Assembly (NCBI GenBank): GCA_965602035.1
Contig: OZ271919.1
Coordinates: 2,666,001 to 2,730,000, forward strand
Length of the DNA: 64,000 bases
Origin: Natronospirillum sp965602035
GTDB taxonomy: Bacteria; Pseudomonadota; Gammaproteobacteria; Pseudomonadales; Natronospirillaceae
Direction of reading: 5' to 3'
Shown here: positions 33,539 through 41,973 of the stretch, one piece after another
Layout of the letters: each line of letters begins with the position of its first letter
Position numbering within the stretch: the stretch's first letter is position 1
Program-made: the position numbers and the translations under genes
Notes under the pieces: model-generated
What the model was told of the DNA's origin: nothing
Databases searched by the model: none
What the model saw: only the letters and a program-made list of their open reading frames with translations

Positions 33539-34641
33539 GCCGTTGAGTCCTGCGTTTCGATAGTCGGTGTAGTGGCTTGAGGCGTATCAGCGATGCGCTC
33601 CCCGGTGGCGTGATCAAACAGATGACACGCCTCTGCGCTCAGGTTGACGCTGATATCAGAGCCGATTTCCGTGCGGTATTCCTTGGGTGCCTTGATATTG
33701 ACCTGCTCGTCATTAACGATGATGGCGATCATCGACGAGTCGCCCAGTAGCTCCACAGAATAGACCGGCGCATTGATCTCGCCTGCGCTCTTGCCCTCGG
33801 CCAGTGTCGTGTCCTCTGCACGAAAACCGAGCGTTACCGGCCCGGAATGGGAATGGGTCAGTCCCTCGACCCGTATGTGTTCGCTGGTGAAAACCCCATT
33901 GTCCAGTTGGCCTTCCACGAGATTCATGGCCGGATTACCGATAAAGCCGGCGACAAACGTATTGGCAGGGCGGTCGTAGATCTCTGTAGGAGTGGCGATC
34001 TGCTGGATTCGACCTGCGTTCATGACCACCACACGATCCGCCAGAGTCATCGCTTCTATCTGGTCGTGCGTGACATAGATGGTGGTGGTTTTCAGCCGAT
34101 GCTGCAGGTTCTTGATCTGCGCCCGTGTCGATACCCTCAGTTTTGCGTCCAGGTTCGACAATGGCTCGTCCATCAGGAACACCGTTGGCTGGCGTACGAT
34201 AGCCCGGCCGAGTGCCACGCGCTGACGCTGTCCACCAGACAGCTCGGCCGGTCGGCGGTCGAGAAAATCAACAAGATCCACCATCTCGGCGGCTTTCATG
34301 ACTTCCTCGTGATGCCGGTTTTTGGGCATCTTGCGCACTTTGAGCGGGAACCGGATATTCTCGTACACGGTCATGTTCGGATACAGGCCATAGCTCTGGA
34401 ACACCATGGACACATCGCGATCCTTCGGCTCAAGGTTGTTGACCAATCGGTCCCCGAGCCAGATCTCCCCCTCGGTGATGGTTTCCAGGCCGGCAATCAT
34501 CCGCATGGTGGTTGATTTCCCACAGCCTGATGGGCCGAGCAGCACCAGAAATTCCTGGTCCGGGATCCTGAGGTCAAAGTTTTCGACACCGGTGACCTTG
34601 CCCCACCTTTTCGATACATTCTTGAGGTGAATTTCAGCCAT
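33535..34641 (-). CDS. ABC transporter ATPase, UgpC/MalK type
   Basis: A 368-residue ATPase of carbohydrate-type importers. Walker A GPSGCGKST is near 36-44, LSGGQ near 134, Walker B FLMDEPLSNLD near 156, and VTHDQIEAMTLAD near 188. Residues from about 235 form the TOBE/regulatory domain. It starts 3 bases after the stop of the second permease and overlaps HisD2 by ATGA. It powers the permease pair at 34645-36572. Confidence 0.92.
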   Translation of the reverse strand: MAEIHLKNVSKRWGKVTGVENFDLRIPDQEFLVLLGPSGCGKSTTMRMIAGLETITEGEIWLGDRLVNNLEPKDRDVSMVFQSYGLYPNMTVYENIRFPLKVRKMPKNRHHEEVMKAAEMVDLVDFLDRRPAELSGGQRQRVALGRAIVRQPTVFLMDEPLSNLDAKLRVSTRAQIKNLQHRLKTTTIYVTHDQIEAMTLADRVVVMNAGRIQQIATPTEIYDRPANTFVAGFIGNPAMNLVEGQLDNGVFTSEHIRVEGLTHSHSGPVTLGFRAEDTTLAEGKSAGEINAPVYSVELLGDSSMIAIIVNDEQVNIKAPKEYRTEIGSDISVNLSAEACHLFDHATGERIADTPQATTPTIETQDSTA

Positions 34642-34644
34642 TGT

Positions 34645-35538
34645 TTACCCCTTGACGGCGCCCGCGGTCAGGCCGCTGACGATCTGTCGTTGAAAGAACA
34701 TTACCAGCATGAACAGCGGTACTGTTGCCGATACGACCGCTGCGACGGCATACATGATGGCGCCTTCGTTCTGAACGGTGCCCAGAAAACTGGCAATTTT
34801 CGGCACCATGGTCTGGTTGTTCTGGTTAAGCAGCATTGCCGTGACGGCAAAGTCGTTGTAAGCCAGCAGGAAGCTGAACAGTCCGGTCGTGATCACGCCC
34901 GGCCACATCACAGGAACCACGACCTGTCGAAACGCCTGGAAGCGCGTGCAGCCGTCCACCATTGCGCTCTCATCCAGGTCTTTCGGAATGGACAGGAAAA
35001 AACTGTGGAGCATCCAGAGTGCGAAGGGCTGATTGATGGCGACCAGCACAATAATGGCCGTGGGTAGCACACCCCACACGTTCATCTCGAAGAACGGAAG
35101 CAGATAACCGGACACCAGCGTGATGTGTGGCATGGCCCGGAAGACCAGTGCAATGATCAGAATCCAGAGCGTATACCGGCGCGTGGAACGCGCTAGCGCA
35201 TAGCCACCCAGTGTGCCGAGCACGAGGGATATGGCCGTGACGGAAATGACCACTACAGCTGTATTGAGGGCAGCGCGCCAGAACTCCCGGTCGATCCAGG
35301 CACCGACATAGCCTTCGCCGGTGAATGCATCGCCCGTCTGCTTGATGGTGTTGAGTCCGGTAATCGCCATCTGCCAGTTCTGACGGGAGAAGAAATCCGC
35401 TTCGACCTTGAACGAGCCCCAGGCCGTCCAGAGGAAGGGAAAGGCCGCTACAATCAACCAGAGCACCAGAAAAAGGTTGGACGAGAACGACAGAGCCAGC
35501 GGTCTTTGATTCAATTGTTTCTGAAACATGGACATCAT
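34645..35538 (-). CDS. ABC transporter permease, MalG type
   Basis: A 297-residue permease with six membrane segments and the EAA loop DLDESAMVDGCTRFQAFRQVVVP near residue 195. A large periplasmic loop follows the first segment (residues about 45-80). The start overlaps the preceding permease stop (ATGA). It pairs with the 345-residue permease in a carbohydrate-type importer. Confidence 0.92.
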   Translation of the reverse strand: MMSMFQKQLNQRPLALSFSSNLFLVLWLIVAAFPFLWTAWGSFKVEADFFSRQNWQMAITGLNTIKQTGDAFTGEGYVGAWIDREFWRAALNTAVVVISVTAISLVLGTLGGYALARSTRRYTLWILIIALVFRAMPHITLVSGYLLPFFEMNVWGVLPTAIIVLVAINQPFALWMLHSFFLSIPKDLDESAMVDGCTRFQAFRQVVVPVMWPGVITTGLFSFLLAYNDFAVTAMLLNQNNQTMVPKIASFLGTVQNEGAIMYAVAAVVSATVPLFMLVMFFQRQIVSGLTAGAVKG

Positions 35539-36572
35539 CCTCGCGCGGCTTTTCGGTTAAAGTCCCGCCATAGCCGGACCAGTACAGGCATCAGCAGTAT
35601 TACAACGCCGATGACGGTGAGCACCGAGGTCGCGGCCGCGGAACTGAATTGCTGATTCGCTGCGCCCCTCAGATCATTGAAAATGCTCCACGACAGTGAG
35701 GTGGCGTTTGCCTCGGCGTTGAAACCGACGATGGGCTCGAAGACCCGGAAGTTGTCCATGAGCTGCACCAGGGCAACGAAGGTCATAAGCGGAATGAGAT
35801 GGGGCACGGTTACATACCGTATCTGTTCCCACCGGTTGGCGCCGTCTATCTTGGCGGATTCGAGCGTGTCGGATGGAACCGTCTGCAGGCCGGCGTAGAA
35901 AACGACGAACGAAAACGGCGCCATGCTCCAGATTCCGTAAACGATCAGCATCACCCAGGTCAGAACCGCAGACGCTCGCAGTGAGAGAGTCGGATCGGAA
36001 AAAATCACCTGAAGCGTCGACCCGAGTACACCACGCGTGTTGATCATCCAGAAGAGAATCAGCGAACCGACCAGCGGTGTGACGATGAGCGGCAAGAGCG
36101 AGAAGAAGATAACCGGTCCCTTCATGAAGCGGGGAATGGCGTTGACGGCCAGTGCCACCGAAAATCCCAGTGCCATCCCCAGGGGCGTGACCAGAAACGT
36201 ATACACCAGGGTGAATGACAGCGCCTTGTAAAAGGGCAGGTTATACAGCTGTGCTGCGATATCGGCCAGCCCGTCGTTGTTTCGGAATATTTCGCCCACC
36301 TGTTCGACGGCCAGATGCCGGCGATCAAAATAGGTACCAAGTCCATTGAATTGGCCCAGCGGCTCGGCTGCACGAATTTCCTCCATGGCCTCGGTGTTCA
36401 CCCGTGTTTCTGTTTCGCAGCCGAAAGGTCCGCAGTTCTCTACTTCCACGAGTACCTGCGGGTGTTCTGTGTACAACGATTGCACCACAATAGAGCCGAT
36501 CGGCAGTGCGATGAACAGAAGCATCGCGATAATGGATGGCAGAATAAAGGCGAGAAAGTTTTTGTGCGTCAT
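35535..36572 (-). CDS. ABC transporter permease, MalF/UgpA type
   Basis: A 345-residue permease. After the first membrane segment there is a long periplasmic insertion (about residues 35-105, with a cysteine pair CGPFGCETE) that UgpA-type subunits lack. Five more membrane segments follow, with the EAA motif LESAKIDGANRWEQIRYVTVP near 245. The two cysteines in the periplasmic loop could form a disulfide. It follows the binding-protein gene after a 116-base gap that contains a GGCACCC/GGGTGCC hairpin. Confidence 0.91.
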   Translation of the reverse strand: MTHKNFLAFILPSIIAMLLFIALPIGSIVVQSLYTEHPQVLVEVENCGPFGCETETRVNTEAMEEIRAAEPLGQFNGLGTYFDRRHLAVEQVGEIFRNNDGLADIAAQLYNLPFYKALSFTLVYTFLVTPLGMALGFSVALAVNAIPRFMKGPVIFFSLLPLIVTPLVGSLILFWMINTRGVLGSTLQVIFSDPTLSLRASAVLTWVMLIVYGIWSMAPFSFVVFYAGLQTVPSDTLESAKIDGANRWEQIRYVTVPHLIPLMTFVALVQLMDNFRVFEPIVGFNAEANATSLSWSIFNDLRGAANQQFSSAAATSVLTVIGVVILLMPVLVRLWRDFNRKAARG

Positions 36573-36603
36573 GCCTGAACTCCGGGAGCGTTAAGGGTTG
36601 GGC

Positions 36604-36656
36604 GGCACCCCCATGGTAACTATCGCTGGCCATGACAGTGCTGCCCGGAGGGTGCC
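36604..36656 (-). other. Hairpin between binding protein and permease genes
   Basis: GGCACCC (36604-36610) and GGGTGCC (36650-36656) form a 7-bp stem with a 39-base loop in the 116-base gap after the binding-protein gene. Such stems commonly protect the upstream message, giving more binding protein than permease. No T-run follows, so it is not a full terminator. Confidence 0.45.
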
Positions 36657-36688
36657 TCATCCTGCGAGACGCCCTCCCTGTGCAGGGA

Positions 36689-37927
36689 TCAGTTCAAAAG
36701 GCCTGCTTCTCGAACAGACGCTCGATAGGTGGCTTCCACGTCAGTCAGAGCCTGTTCAGCGCTTTCGCGACCTTGCATGTATTCCGCCAGTTCCGAGCCC
36801 AGCGCCGTATGCATGTACCCCATGAACGGGCTCATCGGGTATGGACGAGCGCCGGCCTGAGCCGTTCCGAGCACACCCTGGGCGACATCAGGAGCCTCAA
36901 AGCCTTTGATCAGCCAGGTCGCAGCGGTCGGGTTTTCTTCGGCGACTTCCGGGCGAATACCGTGCACCATGGCGCGGAACGAGGCTTCTGCATCTTCGTC
37001 ACTGATGTTTTTCGCAATAGTGAAACCGTCCCACCACAGGGCTGCCGCAGGTGTGGAACCACCGTTTACCATGGGTGCGGGGGCGAGAACGGTTGACTGT
37101 GACACGGCCTGGTTGCCACTGTCCGGTCCGAGGTGACCGTTCACCATGGAGCCCCACTGGTTCATGATGGCGGTTTCTTCACCGAGATACATGTTCTTCA
37201 TTTCGTCGGCGGTAACGGACATGTATTCCGGGGCCATGTATTCAGACAGGGCTTTCATCATTTCAAGAGTACGAACACCGTCTTCACTGTTGACGGCGGG
37301 TTCGGCGGAACCGGGCTCGAAAAACCGACCACCCATGCCCAGGTGCATATTCACGAACTCAGCCGCCAGGTACCAGCCTGCTTCGTACGTTGCGGCCAAC
37401 GGATATTCCATGATGCCCGCGCTGCGAATCTGCTCGGCTACATCCAGGATTTCATCGTAGTTGGTGGGCTGTTCGGCGCCAATCTGTTCAAGAATGTCTC
37501 CGCGCATGAACAGGTGCTGGGCGTTGCCCATGAAAGCAATGGCGACAATATCATCCCCTGAGCGGATCAGTTGGTTCTCCGTCAGGTCGTCGCCCCATTT
37601 TTCCACGTAGTCATTCAGCGGTCGGATCAGGTCTTCTGACAGAAGCGGCGCAATCGAGTTGTTGGCCACCAGGGCGACGGTGTACTCCGCCGGGTCGATG
37701 GTCAGAGCGGGTACCTGCAGGTTCTTGTGCTCCGTCGTCATGTTGACGCGTACTTCGACAGAGTCAGACGCACAGGTTCGTGCTTCGTCTATTACCGTAC
37801 GCAGCGCATCGAAATCATTGCTGAGAATCCGGACCGAGCCGGAGTCAATACCACAATCGGCGAGGGCACTGCCCCCTGCCATAGTCAGTGCGGCCCCTAT
37901 AAGGCTGGATGTCAGTGCTTTCTTCAT
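36689..37927 (-). CDS. ABC transporter extracellular solute-binding protein
   Basis: A 412-residue family-1 binding protein. The frame is open further upstream, but GGAG 6 bases before ATG 37927 gives a signal peptide MKKALTSSLIGAALTM...GGSALA. Mature residues begin with CGIDSGSVRIL, placing a cysteine at about +2 after the cleavage site. Typical segments are IAFMGNAQHLFMRGDIL near 145 and IMNQWGSMVNGHLG near 265. It feeds the two permeases downstream. The ligand is unknown; binding proteins of this type usually take sugars, polyols or glycerol derivatives. Confidence 0.9.
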   Translation of the reverse strand: MKKALTSSLIGAALTMAGGSALADCGIDSGSVRILSNDFDALRTVIDEARTCASDSVEVRVNMTTEHKNLQVPALTIDPAEYTVALVANNSIAPLLSEDLIRPLNDYVEKWGDDLTENQLIRSGDDIVAIAFMGNAQHLFMRGDILEQIGAEQPTNYDEILDVAEQIRSAGIMEYPLAATYEAGWYLAAEFVNMHLGMGGRFFEPGSAEPAVNSEDGVRTLEMMKALSEYMAPEYMSVTADEMKNMYLGEETAIMNQWGSMVNGHLGPDSGNQAVSQSTVLAPAPMVNGGSTPAAALWWDGFTIAKNISDEDAEASFRAMVHGIRPEVAEENPTAATWLIKGFEAPDVAQGVLGTAQAGARPYPMSPFMGYMHTALGSELAEYMQGRESAEQALTDVEATYRASVREAGLLN

Positions 37928-38016
37928 GACAATCTCCGTTATTTTCATCGTTGTTTGCGTCGTTATCAGAGAGGAACTGCCTTTATCTTCTCTGGGTTGA
38001 GTCTGAACCCGGACAC

Positions 38017-39210
38017 TTATTCGGCGCTGTCGTCGAAAGCTTCCGGATCGTCCATCAGCTGAGCCAGTTTCAGTTGGACCAGAATCGAGAGCTCGTCGTA
38101 CACGCACCACTCGTCGACAATCCGGCCGTTTTTATAATGAAAGTGGGAGATACCCATCACACGCAGGTACTTCCCCGTGGGGTCGCCAAGCGACGCCAGG
38201 CCGCCATAGCCCAGGTGGTGCCCTTCAAGCACCCACCGGACGGCAACCTTGGTGCCGCCCTCAACACAGTCAGTTGAGCAGATGTGTTGCGGCTGAAACA
38301 CGGCGTCGGGCAGGGAGCCGATCAGGCTGATCACCTGGTGCATTACCGATGCCACGCCGTAGAGTTCCTTCATCAGTGGACCGTGGTACATGACCGTCGG
38401 CGCATACACCGATTCGATCATGCCGAACATCTTGCGGTTCCAGACCTGATGCAGCCATTCAAGTGTCTCCCGCTCCAGCGCATTGTTGGCAATGGCAAGG
38501 TCCGGGCTGTCCGCTGGCGGGTACTGGCCGACCATCAACCGGTTCTCGCCGATATCCAGATTGGTCTGCCCCTGCGCGAACTTGCCCGCGGCGATCTTTT
38601 CGGCAAACGCCTGTGGGTCCAGCCCGAGTTGCTGCACCAGCGCCATCTGGTCGGATACAACCCATTCGCGGTAAATCTTGTTCTCGTAAATCATGCAGTC
38701 GGCGATCGTGCGTGACGAAAACGGCTTGCCGGTCGCCGGTCCGAAGTGCCCGTTCTGCGTGTGCCGACCGGTCCCTGTGACCAGGTGCGAGGTGTAGAAA
38801 CCGTCGGTATCGTTGCCGTTCCAGATCACATGGGTGGCCATGCCGCGCCGTTCAGGAAAGCTGACCAGCCGTTGGATGGTGTCACGAACGACGTCTTCCC
38901 GGTTGTACATGGTGCCCATGGTCCCGTAGAGCACGCAGTTGTGCGTGTAGTGGGTGTAGATAAGGCCGACATTCCGCTCGTCCCAGATTTCATGCGTGCA
39001 GCGCACGATGTAATCAACAATATCGGTGTAGCCATCGTCGAACCCTTTCATGGAGTGCGCTCTTTCACGCCCCTCCGGCAGCATGTCCACGTAGTCGAGC
39101 CGCTCGCATTGCAGGACCCAGCTCGCAGAAGACGTCCGGGGCTCTGACTTTCCAGAGCTCGATGCAGGAGTCTGGCTGGTTTCGGAAGTCTCGGGTTTCT
39201 GGCTGGCCAT
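38017..39210 (-). CDS. Two-domain SnoaL/NTF2-like protein
   Basis: A 397-residue protein. AGGAG 8 bases before ATG 39210 sets the start; a low-complexity Ser/Thr/Pro/Glu stretch (residues 2-28) precedes two NTF2-like folds, about 45-190 and 235-375. Each contains the SnoaL pattern of a charged start followed by a cone-forming sheet, with HFHYKNGRIVDEWCVYDELSIL near the end. SnoaL-like proteins isomerise, cyclise or hydrolyse small substrates without cofactor. As the first gene of the importer operon, directly under the LacI-type operator, it probably acts on the imported compound. No secretion signal is seen. Confidence 0.78.
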   Translation of the reverse strand: MASQKPETSETSQTPASSSGKSEPRTSSASWVLQCERLDYVDMLPEGRERAHSMKGFDDGYTDIVDYIVRCTHEIWDERNVGLIYTHYTHNCVLYGTMGTMYNREDVVRDTIQRLVSFPERRGMATHVIWNGNDTDGFYTSHLVTGTGRHTQNGHFGPATGKPFSSRTIADCMIYENKIYREWVVSDQMALVQQLGLDPQAFAEKIAAGKFAQGQTNLDIGENRLMVGQYPPADSPDLAIANNALERETLEWLHQVWNRKMFGMIESVYAPTVMYHGPLMKELYGVASVMHQVISLIGSLPDAVFQPQHICSTDCVEGGTKVAVRWVLEGHHLGYGGLASLGDPTGKYLRVMGISHFHYKNGRIVDEWCVYDELSILVQLKLAQLMDDPEAFDDSAE

Positions 39211-39275
39211 AGAGGCGTCTCCTGATGCTGTTATTTGTTGGTCCCCGGCGATCGGGCCAGGCTCTGATCGATACG

Positions 39276-39318
39276 GTATACTTTCAAAATAGCAATAATG
39301 CATACGAATGCAAATAAT
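39276..39318 (-). promoter_or_regulatory. LacI-type operator and promoter of the importer operon
   Basis: TGCATACGAATGCA (39299-39312) is the reverse complement of the operator at 25081-25094, and identity extends to 16 bases (39299-39314). Read on the minus strand, a -35 TTGCAT overlaps the palindrome and a -10 TATTTT follows after 16 bases. This is the same geometry as at HisD1. It lies 89 bases before the SnoaL-like gene start. Confidence 0.72.
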
Positions 39319-39442
39319 TTTTTTGGCCGTGATTCACACTTGGCAACGGCGCCTCTAATAACCGCGGTATACCCGAAAAGGTCGGTTTCCGACGTGTTCC
39401 GATTGCGCTATCCTGCCCGGCATTTATAAATACGGAAGGTCT

Positions 39443-40792
39443 ATGCCCGCGTTCAGCAAAAAGCTCCGTGAATACGGGACTGTGCTTAACATTAGCCTTC
39501 CGTTGATGGCCTACTACTTTTCGGAAACCGCCATCGGGCTGACCGACCTGTACATCGTCGGCCAGTTGGGGGCGTTGGAGCTTGCTGCTGTAGGGCTGGG
39601 ACGCACGCTGGTTTTCGGCTGGCTGATGATGGGTTTCTGCGTTTTGTCCATGGTGTCTGTGCTCTGCTCAGAGGCACGGGCCTCGGGCCAGCCGGACCGC
39701 ATGCGCGAAACCCTGGTACAGGGGTTCTGGCTTGCCAATCTGATTGCGCTGGCGGGAGTCGGTGGCATGTATTCAGTACCTGCCCTGCTCGCATTTCTGG
39801 GGTACGAGGCTGCAATGCAGGAGGCTGTTGCTGACTACCTGCGCTGGGTCTCCTGGATGATGATTCCGGGGCTCTGGTTTGCACTGTTGCGCAATTTCCT
39901 GAGTGTCCTGAATCGTGCCCGGATCTTTCTGCTGGTGTCTATCGGGGCCGTGGTGGTGAATTACCTGCTGAACCAGATGTTGGTATTCGGCCGCCTCGGT
40001 TTCCCGGCATTGGGTATTCGCGGTGCCGGCCTGGCGACGGTACTGGTCAACCTTATCTCCATGGTGGTGTTGTTTATCTATGCCTATGCCATTGAGCCGG
40101 CCAGGGTTCGCAGCATACTGGGTTCGCTCTGGCAGGTCCGTCCGCGGGCGTTCGGCACACTGATCAGGCTGGGCCTGCCGGCCGGAGCCATGCAGTTGTT
40201 GGAAAGCGGATTCTTCATTCTGATTTCAATATTGATGGGGCTGTTCGGCGCAGCCTGGCTGGCGGCGCACAATGTCATGCTGGCCGTGCTGGAGGTCAAC
40301 TTTGTGATCGCGCTGTCCATGGGTGAAGCCCTGTCGATCAGGCTGGCCTATCAGAACAGCCTGAACCGGCCGGTGCTGGTTCGCGAGATGGTCTCGTTTG
40401 GTTATCTGGTCACCGGGCTGGTGACTCTGGCAATGATTGCACTGCTGGTCTTTTCGCCGGAGTGGGTGATTACTCGCTTCATGAGCCCGTTGGCTCCCGG
40501 ATATGAGGAGACGTTACAGAACGCTCTGGTGCTGGCCGGGCTGACAGCTGCTTTCCTGCTGTTTGACAGTGCACAGGTTCTGTCAACCTGGATGCTTCGC
40601 GGTTTTCGCGACACCCTCGTGCCGATGCTTATCGGCACTGGCGGCTATTGGGGCGTTGGCCTGGGGATGGGCGCGCTGCTCAGTTTCGTGCTGGATGTCG
40701 GGGCGGTCGGTCTCTGGTGGGGGTTCGCGCTGGGGCTCACGACTGCCGGGGTGCTGTTGATCGCCCGGGTGGTTCGACAGGCGAAGCAATGA
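39443..40792 (+). CDS. MATE family efflux transporter
   Basis: A 449-residue membrane protein with twelve predicted segments in two MATE halves. ISLPLMAYYFSETAIGLTDLYIVGQLGALELAAVGLG opens the first half, and RLGLPAGAMQLLESGFFILISILMGLFGAAWLAAHN opens the second. Such pumps export cationic drugs or metabolites using Na+ or H+. Divergent from the SnoaL-like gene with 232 bases between. It is followed by a REP inverted pair. Confidence 0.92.
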   Translation: MPAFSKKLREYGTVLNISLPLMAYYFSETAIGLTDLYIVGQLGALELAAVGLGRTLVFGWLMMGFCVLSMVSVLCSEARASGQPDRMRETLVQGFWLANLIALAGVGGMYSVPALLAFLGYEAAMQEAVADYLRWVSWMMIPGLWFALLRNFLSVLNRARIFLLVSIGAVVVNYLLNQMLVFGRLGFPALGIRGAGLATVLVNLISMVVLFIYAYAIEPARVRSILGSLWQVRPRAFGTLIRLGLPAGAMQLLESGFFILISILMGLFGAAWLAAHNVMLAVLEVNFVIALSMGEALSIRLAYQNSLNRPVLVREMVSFGYLVTGLVTLAMIALLVFSPEWVITRFMSPLAPGYEETLQNALVLAGLTAAFLLFDSAQVLSTWMLRGFRDTLVPMLIGTGGYWGVGLGMGALLSFVLDVGAVGLWWGFALGLTTAGVLLIARVVRQAKQ

Positions 40793-40813
40793 TCAACGAA
40801 CTGGCGAAATGAT

Positions 40814-40873
40814 TCGTAGCCTTCGGCAGCTCCTACAATTCCTTGCGGCCGTAGGAGCTGCCAACGGCTGCGA
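40814..40873. repeat. REP-type inverted pair after the MATE gene
   Basis: A 23-base element ending GGCAGCTCCTAC (40814-40836) and its near-perfect inverse starting GTAGGAGCTGCC (40851-40873) are separated by 14 bases; 12 bp at the core match perfectly. A third copy of the element lies at 46338-46360. The structure could stop transcription from both the MATE gene and the convergent aldo/keto reductase gene. Confidence 0.7.
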
Positions 40874-40887
40874 TTAACCGGACCTGG

Positions 40888-41892
40888 TCAATTTTGTTGT
40901 TCCCAGTCGAACTCTTCGGTGTCGGTTTCGTGGCGGGTGGCTGCGGACTTCCGCGGGCCACTGATTTTCTGCGGGTCAAAGAGTTCGGACAGTTCGGCAA
41001 CCATTTCTGTGGGAAGGCTGACACCGGCAACCGCCAGGTTATCCCGCATATGAGAGGCCTTGGTGGTCCCCGCCAGAGTCATGATGAAATCGCGCTGATG
41101 CAGCAGCCAGGCCTGGGCAAGCTGCGAAGCGGTCAGGTCTAGCGATCGGGCCATTTCACGCAGTCGGTTCAACAGGGGGCGATTGTTCTGCATGTGCTCC
41201 GGCTGGAAGCGCGGTTGTTTGTGCCGCATGTCCCCGCCCGGCAGTTCCGAGAGCTCAACCGGGTGGTCGGCGAGCATGCCCCGGCCATTGGGGCTGAAGG
41301 CGACAAACCTGACGCCCAGCTCGTCACAGGCATCCAGCACACCGATTTCAGGATTACGCGTGAGCAGGGAATACTCTGACTGAATCGCGGCGACCGGGTG
41401 CTCCTTGTGTGCCCGGCGCAAAGTGTCCGCCGACACTTCAGACAGGCCTATCGCTCCGATCTTGCCCTCCCGACGCAGGTCGCCGAGCGTGCCGATGCTG
41501 TCCTCTATCGGAACGGATTTGTCCCAACGGTGCAGATAGTACAGGTCAATATGGTCTGTCTTCAGTCGGGAAAGTGATTCCTCACAGTGGCGCCGTAGCA
41601 CCTCTGGGCGACCGTTGATTTCCTTGCCCTCGCGGCCTTTGAACATGCCGCATTTGCTGGCCAGTTGAAACTCGTGGCGACGGTGCATGATCGCGTCGGC
41701 CAATAATCGTTCGTTCTCCCCGCCGCCGTAGAGTGTGGCGGTGTCCATGTGATCGAAGCCCGCGTCCAGCGCTTCATTGAGAAGTCGAACTGCCGTTTCT
41801 CTTTCGGGGCGTGGCTGATAGGCATGCGACAGGTTCATGGCACCAAAGCCGGCAGCGGCTACGGATCGACCAGCCAGGGCAACGTGTTTCAT
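40888..41892 (-). CDS. Aldo/keto reductase
   Basis: A 334-residue NADPH-dependent oxidoreductase. The catalytic tetrad is seen as Asp in FDHMDTATLYG, Tyr in the same segment, Lys in LASKCGMF and His in LYYLHRWD. GAIGLSEVSADTLRRA near 155 is a conserved AKR feature, and the C-terminal part (GTTKASHMRDNLAV) binds the cofactor phosphate. The YghZ/tas-like layout suggests a broad aldehyde reductase. Substrate unknown. Confidence 0.9.
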   Translation of the reverse strand: MKHVALAGRSVAAAGFGAMNLSHAYQPRPERETAVRLLNEALDAGFDHMDTATLYGGGENERLLADAIMHRRHEFQLASKCGMFKGREGKEINGRPEVLRRHCEESLSRLKTDHIDLYYLHRWDKSVPIEDSIGTLGDLRREGKIGAIGLSEVSADTLRRAHKEHPVAAIQSEYSLLTRNPEIGVLDACDELGVRFVAFSPNGRGMLADHPVELSELPGGDMRHKQPRFQPEHMQNNRPLLNRLREMARSLDLTASQLAQAWLLHQRDFIMTLAGTTKASHMRDNLAVAGVSLPTEMVAELSELFDPQKISGPRKSAATRHETDTEEFDWEQQN

Positions 41893-41973
41893 TACTCAGT
41901 CTCCGTTCAGGCAGGAACCCGGATTATCCGGCGTGAACGGACAGAATACCATGTAACTGATTGTGTATTGAGC

